A DNA stretch of 16,384 nucleotides from JBATBW01 sp049662565. GTDB lineage: Bacteria; Bacillota_I; Bacilli_A; Erysipelotrichales; Erysipelotrichaceae. The notes beneath the pieces were generated by a model. It saw nothing but the letters and a program-made list of their open reading frames with translations. It was not told the origin of the DNA and did not search any database. This document shows positions 1 through 6,754 of the stretch, in pieces; within the stretch, counting starts at the first letter, position 1; the number at the start of each line of letters is the position of its first letter. A program made the translations under genes and the position numbers. Location of the stretch: assembly GCA_049662565.1 (NCBI GenBank), contig JBATBW010000187.1, positions 1-16,384 of the forward strand, written 5' to 3'.

Positions 1-447
1 GATGGTGTTAGCGCTGCGATGTTATTAGTTGAAGCAGCGGCTTTCTATCAAAAACAAGGGAAATCATTATTACAAGTTAGAGAAGAGATTTATCAAGAAT
101 ATGGTTATTACAAGGAAGAACAAATATCTTTAGTATTAGAAGGTATTGAAGGTGCTAATCGCATTAAAAGAATGATGATTAATTATCGTCAAAATTATGT
201 AACTCAATTTAATGGAGTTAAGGTTAGCGAAACGATCGATTATTTAAATGGTTATAAAGATATTCCAAGTTCGGATGTTTTGCGTTTTTATTTGGAAGAT
301 GGTAGCTGGTATGCTTTAAGACCAAGTGGTACTGAACCTAAGATTAAGTTGTATATATACACTAAAGATGTTAATGAAGCTAAGAGTTTAGAGAAACTTA
401 ATAATATTAAAAAATTAGTATTAGAAAGTTTAAATAATATTCAATAA
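1..447 (+). CDS. pgcA: Phosphoglucomutase (PgcA type), C-terminal part only
   Basis: This is the 3' end of an alpha-D-phosphohexomutase gene; the reading frame is already open at base 1 and its start lies upstream of the window. The enzyme interconverts glucose-1-phosphate and glucose-6-phosphate in the cytoplasm, feeding UDP-glucose for glycolipid and envelope glycan synthesis. The fragment opens with DGVSAAMLL, the end of domain 3 in this family. It continues with a helical stretch containing EEYGYY-like residues (QEYGYYKEE) that is typical of the long PgcA/PGM2 subgroup. It ends in domain 4 with the phosphate-binding loop RPSGTEPK. The stop is TAA at 445-447. The choice of phosphoglucomutase over phosphomannomutase or phosphopentomutase rests on subgroup resemblance, since the active-site serine and metal loop are outside the window. 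No clear terminator follows. Confidence 0.88.
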   Translation, partial: DGVSAAMLLVEAAAFYQKQGKSLLQVREEIYQEYGYYKEEQISLVLEGIEGANRIKRMMINYRQNYVTQFNGVKVSETIDYLNGYKDIPSSDVLRFYLEDGSWYALRPSGTEPKIKLYIYTKDVNEAKSLEKLNNIKKLVLESLNNIQ

Positions 448-483
448 TTTCACTTATTTTTCATAATAGAGTTGTATTGTTAA

Positions 484-489
484 TATAAT
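484..489 (+). promoter_or_regulatory. Putative -10 box upstream of the CPBP protease gene
   Basis: A perfect TATAAT sits 17 bases before the start codon at 507. No convincing -35 box is present: the hexamer at 17-base spacing (461-466) is TCATAA. The gene may be transcribed from here, by read-through from pgcA, or both. Confidence 0.35.
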
Positions 490-506
490 GATATGGGGGT
501 TTTGTT

Positions 507-1307
507 ATGAAGAAACAAACGAAAGGAATTGTTTTTTATTTATTGTTAGTTGTTGCATTACTTATTTATCCAATGTATGTCGTTGTTTTTAATGGTGGAA
601 TTAATGGACCTAGTGGCAGTATGATGGTTTTAATTATTATGTGGATACCTGCGGTTGCTGCGGTAGTCACTAAATTAATATTGGAGCGTTCTTTGCGTGG
701 ATTAGGTTTTATTCCCCATAAAAACCAGTATTTATTAGTATCGTATATTATCCCTTTAATTGGCTGTTTAATCGTTTATGGAATTTGTTGGGGATTACAA
801 ATTGGGATATTAAATGTGGAACTTCTTCAATATATGTCAATACCAACTTTACTAGGTGTTCCTGGAGTGTTGTTGAGTTTATTAACGGCTGTGGGTGAAG
901 AAATTGGTTGGCGCGGTTATTTAGTTCCTAAATTATTAGAAACTAATAGTTTTAATAAAACCGTATTGATTTCGGGTATTATTTGGAATTTGTATCATTA
1001 TCCATTAATTTTCTTTGGTGGATATAATAGTGGAGTTAATATCGGATTTGCGATTGTAATGTTTACTATTTCGATCTTTTGTGTTTGTACAATTACTGCA
1101 TATTTACGTTTTAAGACCAATAGTTTTTGGGCTCCAGCACTTTTTCATGCATCGCATAATTATTTTGTTCAAAGTGTTTTTGATATGTTAACAACGGATG
1201 TGGGAGCTACTAAATATTTTACTACTGAATTTGGCTTAGGATTAATGATGTTTTATCTAGTTGTTGCTTTAATTATCATTAATAAAATGAAAAAAAGTAA
1301 GGCTTAA
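507..1307 (+). CDS. CPBP family intramembrane metalloprotease (Abi/CAAX-like)
   Basis: A 266-residue polytopic membrane protein with about seven hydrophobic segments. It carries the hallmarks of the CPBP (PF02517) family of membrane-embedded metallopeptidases: EEIGWR at residues 131-136 (EExxxR motif), a histidine in the NLYHYP segment just after residue 155, and HASHN near residue 214. These supply the glutamates and histidines that bind the active-site metal in this family. Relatives include CAAX prenyl endopeptidase Rce1 and bacteriocin self-immunity proteins, but most bacterial members have no known substrate. The start ATG is preceded by GGGGG at 495-499. The next gene begins 21 bases downstream and encodes another small membrane protein, so the two are probably co-transcribed. 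No bacteriocin-like peptide gene is visible nearby, so an immunity role is not supported. Confidence 0.9.
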   Translation: MKKQTKGIVFYLLLVVALLIYPMYVVVFNGGINGPSGSMMVLIIMWIPAVAAVVTKLILERSLRGLGFIPHKNQYLLVSYIIPLIGCLIVYGICWGLQIGILNVELLQYMSIPTLLGVPGVLLSLLTAVGEEIGWRGYLVPKLLETNSFNKTVLISGIIWNLYHYPLIFFGGYNSGVNIGFAIVMFTISIFCVCTITAYLRFKTNSFWAPALFHASHNYFVQSVFDMLTTDVGATKYFTTEFGLGLMMFYLVVALIIINKMKKSKA

Positions 1308-1328
1308 CTTACTAAAGGAGGGTAATTT

Positions 1329-1742
1329 ATGAATGATATTTTAGTTCAATATGCAGGTTTAGGTTTAGGTATTTTATTAGTTGCATTAGTAATGTATTTG
1401 CTTTTTATTATTGGGAATTGGAAAATCTTTCACAAAGCGGGTGAGGCTGGATGGAAAAGCTTAATTCCGATATATAACTTATATATTTTATTTAAGATTG
1501 CAAGAATTCCTAATTGGTTTTTTTTGAGTATCTTATTTAGTGTTTTGGGTGCTGTCGGAAAAGTGATGGCAATTGATATTTTAGGAATGTTTGCCTTAGT
1601 AGGTGTAATAATTGTTTCTATTAAGATAAGCGCAAATATTGCGAAAGTGTTTGGTAAGGGTGTTTTATTTACTATGGGTTTATTATTCTTCCCTTATATT
1701 TTCTATATCGTTTTAGGTTTTGGTAAAGCAGAATATAGATAG
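1329..1742 (+). CDS. DUF5684-like small integral membrane protein
   Basis: A 137-residue protein with about four transmembrane segments and almost no soluble part. After the first helix comes a conserved-looking stretch, NWKIFHKAGEAGWKSLIPIYN (about residues 29-49). Later there is an AKVFGKG motif and a final aromatic-rich helix ending in FGKAEYR. This pattern (W-x-I-F-x-K-A-G...GW..IPIYN...FGK) is characteristic of the DUF5684 family of unknown function. An excellent Shine-Dalgarno AAAGGAGGG at 1314-1322 precedes the ATG by six bases, suggesting efficient translation. The gene lies 21 bases after the CPBP protease gene and ends just before a two-way terminator, so these two genes likely form one unit. 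No catalytic motif is visible, and no specific function can be assigned from sequence. Confidence 0.82.
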   Translation: MNDILVQYAGLGLGILLVALVMYLLFIIGNWKIFHKAGEAGWKSLIPIYNLYILFKIARIPNWFFLSILFSVLGAVGKVMAIDILGMFALVGVIIVSIKISANIAKVFGKGVLFTMGLLFFPYIFYIVLGFGKAEYR

Positions 1743-1758
1743 GAAATTTTAGTTTTTT

Positions 1759-1795
1759 AAAATAAAGAAATCTAGCGAAAGATTTCTTTTATTTT
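1759..1795. terminator. Bidirectional intrinsic terminator between convergent genes
   Basis: A hairpin has the perfect stem GAAATCT (1767-1773) / AGATTTC (1780-1786) with loop AGCGAA. The stem extends through A/T pairs on both sides, with one bulge, to about 1759 and 1795. A T-run (1787-1795) follows on the + strand, and the A-rich left arm gives a U-run on the minus strand. It can end both the CPBP/DUF5684 unit and the convergent PAP2 transcript. Its right half lies inside the last codons of the PAP2 gene, whose stop is 1772-1774. Confidence 0.8.
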
Positions 1796-2356
1796 AGGTT
1801 TAAGGTATTTAATATTGATTATTAATAATATCATTCCAATGCTAAATCCTCCTAATACATCACTTGGATAGTGAACGCCTAAGTAAATTCGACTAAGCCC
1901 AATTGATAGAATTAAAAGGGATAATAAGTTAATGTATAGTAATTTGTGTTTGATATTGCTTGAATGTATTAAATAGATTAGTGAACCAAAGAAAGCCATA
2001 CTACTAATACTATGGCCACTTGGAAAGCTTGGTGATGTTTCAACCATTAAAGGAAAGTATTGTGGACGAGGTCGTTGGATAATAAATTTTATAAGGGTGT
2101 TGGTACTAAAAATAATTATTAAGTTGGTTAAGATGTAAATAAAGTGTTTGTTTTTAGTAATTAAGAGGATGATAAAGTAGGTTAGATATCCGTATATAAA
2201 GCCACTGTTGGAAATAAAGATGGCAATTTTAGTGAGCATGGGGGTCCTTATTTGATAAAAAGCATGTAAAAAATCATTATCAATTTGGGGTATAAATAAG
2301 GCAATTATGATGGCTAATAGTAAGCCGACTAAACTTATAAGCATATATTTTTTCAT
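1772..2356 (-). CDS. PAP2 family phosphatase
   Basis: A membrane phosphatase of the PAP2 (PF01569) superfamily, the group that dephosphorylates phosphatidic acid, phosphatidylglycerol phosphate or undecaprenyl pyrophosphate at the outer membrane face. From the ATG at 2356 the protein has 194 residues and about six hydrophobic segments. All three signature motifs are intact: KX6RP at K90-R97-P98, PSGH at 112-115, and SRxxxxxHxxxD at S155-R156, H162 and D166. H115 and H162 are the expected catalytic histidines. The reading frame stays open upstream to a TTG at 2431, but that extension is hydrophobic, overlaps the divergent gene and lacks a ribosome site. The ATG at 2356 also lacks one. It is the only minus-strand gene in the window. 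The substrate cannot be decided from sequence. Confidence 0.9.
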   Translation of the reverse strand: MKKYMLISLVGLLLAIIIALFIPQIDNDFLHAFYQIRTPMLTKIAIFISNSGFIYGYLTYFIILLITKNKHFIYILTNLIIIFSTNTLIKFIIQRPRPQYFPLMVETSPSFPSGHSISSMAFFGSLIYLIHSSNIKHKLLYINLLSLLILSIGLSRIYLGVHYPSDVLGGFSIGMILLIINIKYLKPKIKEIFR

Positions 2357-2362
2357 AGTTAT

Positions 2363-2391
2363 ACAATAGCATAATTTGTTAAATTTGTAAA
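2363..2391 (-). promoter_or_regulatory. Putative promoter of the PAP2 gene, abutting its start codon
   Basis: Read on the minus strand, TTTACA (2391-2386) is followed by a 17-base spacer and TATTGT (2368-2363). A TGC directly before the -10 gives an extended -10 element. Transcription would begin about seven bases further on, at or next to the A of the ATG at 2356. There is no Shine-Dalgarno in the remaining space, so the mRNA might be leaderless. This is inferred from matches to the sigma-A consensus only. Confidence 0.45.
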
Positions 2392-2404
2392 AGTGTATTA
2401 AGAT
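2377..2404 (+). promoter_or_regulatory. Weak putative promoter of the amidohydrolase gene
   Basis: TTGTTA (2377-2382) and TAAGAT (2399-2404) are separated by 16 bases and lie just upstream of the ribosome site at 2411-2418. Both hexamers are imperfect. The whole divergent intergenic space is only 65 bases, so this promoter would overlap that of the PAP2 gene on the other strand. Confidence 0.3.
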
Positions 2405-2421
2405 ATATATGGGTGATAAAA

Positions 2422-3933
2422 ATGAAAACAATTTATTATAATGGTGATATCATTAGTTTTAATGATCAAGATATTCAAGCAGTAGTTGTTGATGGCGATT
2501 ATATAATTGATATGGGCGATTATTTAGTGATGGAGGATAAGTATCCAGGTGTGAATCATTATGATTTGAATAAGCAATGTTTATGTCCGGGATTTATTGA
2601 TGCTCATTCGCATTTGTCGAGTTTAGCTTTTAGTTTTCTTCAAGTTTCTTTAGGTAATTTACATTCATTAAAGGAAATTAAGGAAGGAATTGATAAATAT
2701 ATTGTTGATAATCAAATTAACAAAGGTGAGTTTATTAATTGTATGGATTTTGATGATAGTTTATTAATTAATGAAATATTAGATAAGAATTTTTTGGATG
2801 ATAATTTTAGGGATTATTTGGTATTCATTAATCATAAATCGGGTCATAGTGGGATATTGAATTCTAATTGTTTATCTTATATGAATTTGGTTAGTGATAA
2901 TGGAATTATTAATGAAGTATTGTATATGGATCATGTTAAAAAGATTCCGATGCCAGGTTTTGATAAGATAATTATGGGATATCAAAAAGCTTATGATTTA
3001 TATTTATCTTATGGTATTACTACTGTCCAAGATGGATATGTGGTTAAAGAAATGCTACCGATGTATCAATATATGAGTAATAATGATATTTGTAAAGTGG
3101 ATACGATTGGTTATGTGGATTATAATGATTTATCATTTTTTAATGATTTAGAGTTAAATGAATATCATCATAATTTGAAAATTGGAGGCATTAAGATATT
3201 TTTAGATGGTTCGCCACAAATAAAGACGGCTTGGATGCGGGATCATTATGTGGGTGAGATTGATAATTATGGCATTTCTACTTTAAGTGATGAAAGATTA
3301 AAAGAAGTTTTAGTTTACGCTGCAACAAATAAACGTCAAGTTTTAGCTCATTGTAATGGTGATAAAGCAGTGGATCAATATTTGAAAATTGTGGGTGAAG
3401 TTTATAAAACATATCCTCAAGTTATTGAAAATCGCAACGTAATAATTCATAGTCAGTTCTTACAAAAAGATCAATTAGATGAAGTTGTGAGATTGAAAAT
3501 GATTCCGTCATTTTTTGTTGCGCATATTTATTATTTTGCGGATATTCATATTAAAAATGTGGGATATGAAAAGGCGAAGTCTATGTCATTAGCTAATAGT
3601 GCTTTAAGTAAAAACATAATTTTTACTTTTCACCAAGATAGTCCAGTAATATTACCAAACATGTTAGAAACTATTCAATCTGCTTGTTTGCGGAAAACTA
3701 AAACAGGGGTATTATTAGATCAAAGTGAAAATTTACCAGTCTTACAGGCTATAAAGGCAGTTACTCTTAATAGCGCATATCAGTATTATGAAGAGACGGT
3801 TAAAGGGTCGATTGAAGTTGGTAAAGATGCGAATTTTGTTGTATTATCTTCTAATCCTTTAAAGGTTGATGTTGATAAAATTAAAGATATTAATGTTGTT
3901 CATACAATAGTTAAAGGGAAAGAATTATACTAA
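2422..3933 (+). CDS. YtcJ-like amidohydrolase (amidohydrolase family 3)
   Basis: A 503-residue metal-dependent hydrolase of the amidohydrolase superfamily, resembling the YtcJ/AepA group (PF07969). Visible ligand motifs, numbered from the ATG at 2422, are D60-A-H62-S-H64 (the HxH metal site after strand 1), GGIKIFLDG around K258, AHCNGDKA with H310, IHSQF with H343, and HQDSPV with D406, the usual catalytic aspartate. The C-terminus returns to the small beta domain (GKDANFVVLSSNPL) seen in these enzymes. Family members hydrolyse C-N bonds of diverse substrates and most have no known physiological substrate. The ATG at 2422 is preferred to the in-frame GTG at 2413 because GGGTGATA at 2411-2418 is a ribosome site positioned for the ATG. 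An MFS transporter follows after nine bases, so the pair may import and break down one compound. Confidence 0.9.
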   Translation: MKTIYYNGDIISFNDQDIQAVVVDGDYIIDMGDYLVMEDKYPGVNHYDLNKQCLCPGFIDAHSHLSSLAFSFLQVSLGNLHSLKEIKEGIDKYIVDNQINKGEFINCMDFDDSLLINEILDKNFLDDNFRDYLVFINHKSGHSGILNSNCLSYMNLVSDNGIINEVLYMDHVKKIPMPGFDKIIMGYQKAYDLYLSYGITTVQDGYVVKEMLPMYQYMSNNDICKVDTIGYVDYNDLSFFNDLELNEYHHNLKIGGIKIFLDGSPQIKTAWMRDHYVGEIDNYGISTLSDERLKEVLVYAATNKRQVLAHCNGDKAVDQYLKIVGEVYKTYPQVIENRNVIIHSQFLQKDQLDEVVRLKMIPSFFVAHIYYFADIHIKNVGYEKAKSMSLANSALSKNIIFTFHQDSPVILPNMLETIQSACLRKTKTGVLLDQSENLPVLQAIKAVTLNSAYQYYEETVKGSIEVGKDANFVVLSSNPLKVDVDKIKDINVVHTIVKGKELY

Positions 3934-3942
3934 GGGGGATTT

Positions 3943-5091
3943 GTGGTTAATAGAAAAAATATCTATTTAATGATGATGATTAATATGCTTAGCGGTATGG
4001 TTTTTTATGCGTCTATTGCCACATTATATCGTCAACATTTTGGATTAACGATGTTAGATATTGCGTTAATTGAAAGTGTAAGTTTAGTTTTGAGTTTATT
4101 ATTAGAAGTATTGTGGGGTTTTGTTGCGGATAAGATTGGCTATAAGAAAAGGATGATTATTTGCTGTCTAGTATACTTTATTTCAAAGATTGTTTTTATG
4201 CAGGCAACTAACTTTGGTGGGTTTTTATTAGAAAGAATTTTATTGGCGGTTGTAATTTCAGGATTATCTGGTTTAGATACAAGTATTATTCATTTATCTA
4301 GTGGTGACAAAAGTGAGAAGTATTTAGGCTATTATCAAAGTAGTGGTTATATTGGTTTGTTGGTATCTTCTTTGGTTTTTATTTTCTTTATTAATGATAA
4401 TTATTATTATATGACATTGTTTACTGCGATTGCTTATTTTGGTGCCCTTGTTTTATCTTTTTTCTTAGATGAGGTTAAAAAGGATAATGGTGAGGTGTTT
4501 GATTTTGGTAAAGTAAAAATGATCTTTTCACAGGTAATTAAAAATAAGAGTCTACTTATTTTTGTGATGTTTTATGCGATTATATGTGAGGTACATCAAA
4601 TTATTACGGTTTTTATTGCACAAATTAAATATACTAAGTTGGATTTGCCGATGGGATATTTTGGTGTGGTTTACATTTTATTAGTTTTTGCGAGTTTAAG
4701 TGGTTTTTTAAGTGATCGTATTGGTAAAATCATTAATGATCGTAAGTTAATTGTGTTGAGTTTGTTAGTCATTGTTGGTTGCTGTTTCACTTTAAGTTAC
4801 ACTAATTCTTTAGTTGTTAGTATTGGTTGTGTTGTAGTTTTTCGATTTTTAATGATGTTGATTGTTCCGTTAATTATTAATTTGGAGAATAAACAGGTTG
4901 ATACTAATTATATGGCGAGTTATTTGAGCATTAATGCTTTAATGATTGATATGGTGGCGATTGGAATTAATTTATCGATTGGAAAGATTTCTGATGTTAA
5001 TGTTAATTTTAGTTTTCTAATTTGTGGTGTGTTGATTATGCTTAGTTTAGTTTTATTCTTCATTTGGTCAAAAAGAGTCACTATTAAATAA
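3943..5091 (+). CDS. Major facilitator superfamily transporter
   Basis: A 382-residue protein made almost entirely of hydrophobic helices, consistent with 12 transmembrane segments. The loop after helix 2 reads WGFVADKIGYKKR, the MFS motif A (G-x-x-x-D-x-x-G-x-[RK]), and a degenerate copy, GFLSDRIGK, appears at the matching place in the second half. This supports the duplicated six-helix MFS fold. The substrate is not recognisable. Translation starts at GTG 3943, only a few bases after the ribosome site AAGGGGGAT at 3932-3940; the next in-frame ATG (3970) would cut into helix 1. The gene begins nine bases after the amidohydrolase stop and its own stop lies inside a terminator hairpin, so the two genes form a unit. 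Uptake of the amidohydrolase substrate or export of its product are both possible. Confidence 0.88.
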   Translation: MVNRKNIYLMMMINMLSGMVFYASIATLYRQHFGLTMLDIALIESVSLVLSLLLEVLWGFVADKIGYKKRMIICCLVYFISKIVFMQATNFGGFLLERILLAVVISGLSGLDTSIIHLSSGDKSEKYLGYYQSSGYIGLLVSSLVFIFFINDNYYYMTLFTAIAYFGALVLSFFLDEVKKDNGEVFDFGKVKMIFSQVIKNKSLLIFVMFYAIICEVHQIITVFIAQIKYTKLDLPMGYFGVVYILLVFASLSGFLSDRIGKIINDRKLIVLSLLVIVGCCFTLSYTNSLVVSIGCVVVFRFLMMLIVPLIINLENKQVDTNYMASYLSINALMIDMVAIGINLSIGKISDVNVNFSFLICGVLIMLSLVLFFIWSKRVTIK

Positions 5092-5104
5092 TAGTGATTT
5101 TTTT
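5071..5104 (+). terminator. Intrinsic terminator overlapping the MFS stop codon
   Basis: CACTATTA (5079-5086) pairs perfectly with TAATAGTG (5089-5096). The stem can be extended by TA and GU pairs between the A-rich left flank (5071-5078) and the right flank, and it runs into seven Ts at 5098-5104. The TAA stop (5089-5091) of the MFS gene is within the right arm. Confidence 0.85.
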
Positions 5105-5128
5105 ATCGGTGGATTATTATGGTATAAT
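5100..5128 (+). promoter_or_regulatory. Extended -10 promoter of rqcH
   Basis: TATAAT at 5123-5128 is preceded by TGG (5120-5122), an extended -10 element. The -35 at 17-base spacing is the weak TTTTTA (5100-5105), lying in the T-run of the preceding terminator. The ribosome site GGTGAT (5135-5140) and ATG (5144) follow, leaving a short 5' leader. Confidence 0.6.
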
Positions 5129-5143
5129 AATAGTGGTGATAAT

Positions 5144-6754
5144 ATGGCAATAGATGGAATAATTGTACATCAAATATGTAAGGATTTGACAAAGTATCTT
5201 CCTTTGAAGATTAATAAAATAACTCAACCTTCAAATATGGAGGTTATTTTTCATGCGCGTGGTAGTTTGGGTAGTCATCAGTTATTGATTTCGACTACTA
5301 GTAATTATAATCGGATTAATATTACTAACTTAAGTTACATTAATCCTTATACGCCGAGTAATTTTTTGATGATTTTGCGCAAATATATTGAAAATGGGGT
5401 TCTATTAGATATTAAGCAATATGATTTAGATCGGGTTGTTTGTTTAACTATTAAAAATTTTAATGATTTTAAGGATGAAAATATCTATTATTTATATATT
5501 GAGTTAATGGGTAAATATTCTAATATTATTTTAGTTAACCAACAAGGTATCATTATTGATGCCCTTAAAAGGATACCGCCTAGTGAAAAACGGGTTGTTC
5601 ATCCAGGTGCACGTTTTGAGTATAATGAGAAGGTTGATAAGAAGAATCCGTTTATAAATTTTGATGTGGATTATAATTTGTCTTTGAGTGCTCAATTTGA
5701 AGGGTTTTCATCTTTGTTATGTAAAGAGATGGAATATCGTTTACATAATCAAGAAATTTTTTCAGATGTAATGGAAGAAATTAATTCTTCTAATCAATTG
5801 TTTAGTTATCCTAATGGGGTTTTCCATTGTTTAGAATTAAAACATTTAGGGCAAGAATATGTCGCATATGAAATAAATAAGGGTTTTGATAATATTTATG
5901 GTGATCTTTTGCAACAGGTTGCGATTACGCAACATACTAATGATTTATGTAAGTTTGTTAGAAGAGAATTGAAAAAGTTGCGTAATAAGCTACCTAAATT
6001 ACAAATTAGTTATCAAGAGTATTTGAATTTTGATCAATATCGAGAAATTGGGGATATTATTTTTTGTAATTTAGATAAAAATGTTCGGGGTTTAGATGAG
6101 ATTGAACTTTATGATTTTGATGATAATTTAGTTAAGATTAAATTGGATGCCCGTTTTGATTTAAAGGGTAATGGTAATAAGTATTATTCGAAGTATCAAA
6201 AAGCAAAAAAGGGTTTAACTTATCTTCAAGAGCAAATTGATATTTGTCAAGGACAGATTGCGTATTTCGAGAATATTGAGTTTCAACTATCACAAGCAAA
6301 TGTAAATACGGCTAATGAGATTTATGAGGAACTTGTTAATCAAAATTTATTGCAGGCAAAAAAGAAAAATGGTAGTAATAAAAAGAAAATAAAAACTTTA
6401 GCTTATGATGTTTTTGATTTTGGTGGTCATAAGGTTTATGTAGGGCATAATAATATTCAAAACGAGTATTTGACTTGGAAGTTGGCTAAAAAGGATTATT
6501 ATTGGTTTCATGTTAAGGATTTTCATGGTGCCCATGTAATTGTTGATAGTGATCAATTGGATGAACAAACTATTCGTTTTTGTGCTAATGCGGCTGCTTA
6601 TTATTCTAGTGGTCGAGATAGTAGTTCAGTTGGAGTGGATTATACTTTAGTTAAAAATTTGAAAAAGATTAAGGGCTCAAAATTTGGTATGGTTAGTATG
6701 AGTAGTTATAAAACTATTTATATCGATCCCATAAAGGTGTTTGGAAATGTTTGA
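5144..6754 (+). CDS. rqcH: Ribosome quality control factor RqcH (Rqc2/NFACT family)
   Basis: This 536-residue protein is the bacterial Rqc2 homologue, long annotated as a fibronectin-binding protein. RqcH binds 50S subunits carrying a stalled peptidyl-tRNA and recruits alanyl-tRNA to add C-terminal Ala tails that mark the chain for degradation. The NFACT-N domain starts with MAIDGIIVHQIC, and D96-R97 in the YDLDRVV stretch match the Asp-Arg pair needed for tRNA recruitment in Bacillus. A helical, coiled-coil-like region lies in the middle (about 340-400). A basic linker (about 405-417) leads to NFACT-R with DYYWFHVKD from D451 and a KIKGSKFGMV stretch near the end. It is slightly shorter than the roughly 570 residues of Bacillus RqcH, but no core domain is missing. 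The stop TGA overlaps the start of the next gene by eight bases, indicating co-translation. Confidence 0.95.
   Translation: MAIDGIIVHQICKDLTKYLPLKINKITQPSNMEVIFHARGSLGSHQLLISTTSNYNRINITNLSYINPYTPSNFLMILRKYIENGVLLDIKQYDLDRVVCLTIKNFNDFKDENIYYLYIELMGKYSNIILVNQQGIIIDALKRIPPSEKRVVHPGARFEYNEKVDKKNPFINFDVDYNLSLSAQFEGFSSLLCKEMEYRLHNQEIFSDVMEEINSSNQLFSYPNGVFHCLELKHLGQEYVAYEINKGFDNIYGDLLQQVAITQHTNDLCKFVRRELKKLRNKLPKLQISYQEYLNFDQYREIGDIIFCNLDKNVRGLDEIELYDFDDNLVKIKLDARFDLKGNGNKYYSKYQKAKKGLTYLQEQIDICQGQIAYFENIEFQLSQANVNTANEIYEELVNQNLLQAKKKNGSNKKKIKTLAYDVFDFGGHKVYVGHNNIQNEYLTWKLAKKDYYWFHVKDFHGAHVIVDSDQLDEQTIRFCANAAAYYSSGRDSSSVGVDYTLVKNLKKIKGSKFGMVSMSSYKTIYIDPIKVFGNV

Noticed and set aside
448..506. Terminator or leader RNA between pgcA and the CPBP gene
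   Set aside because: The 59 bases are AT-rich but hold no convincing hairpin with a T-run; only a -10-like TATAAT stands out.
507..1307. Bacteriocin immunity role for the CPBP protease
   Set aside because: No small leader-peptide gene, bacteriocin precursor, histidine kinase or ABC exporter is visible around it.
2357..2431. 25-residue N-terminal extension of the PAP2 protein to a TTG start
   Set aside because: It would overlap the start of the divergent gene and its ribosome site, begins with a rare TTG and adds residues not expected in the family.
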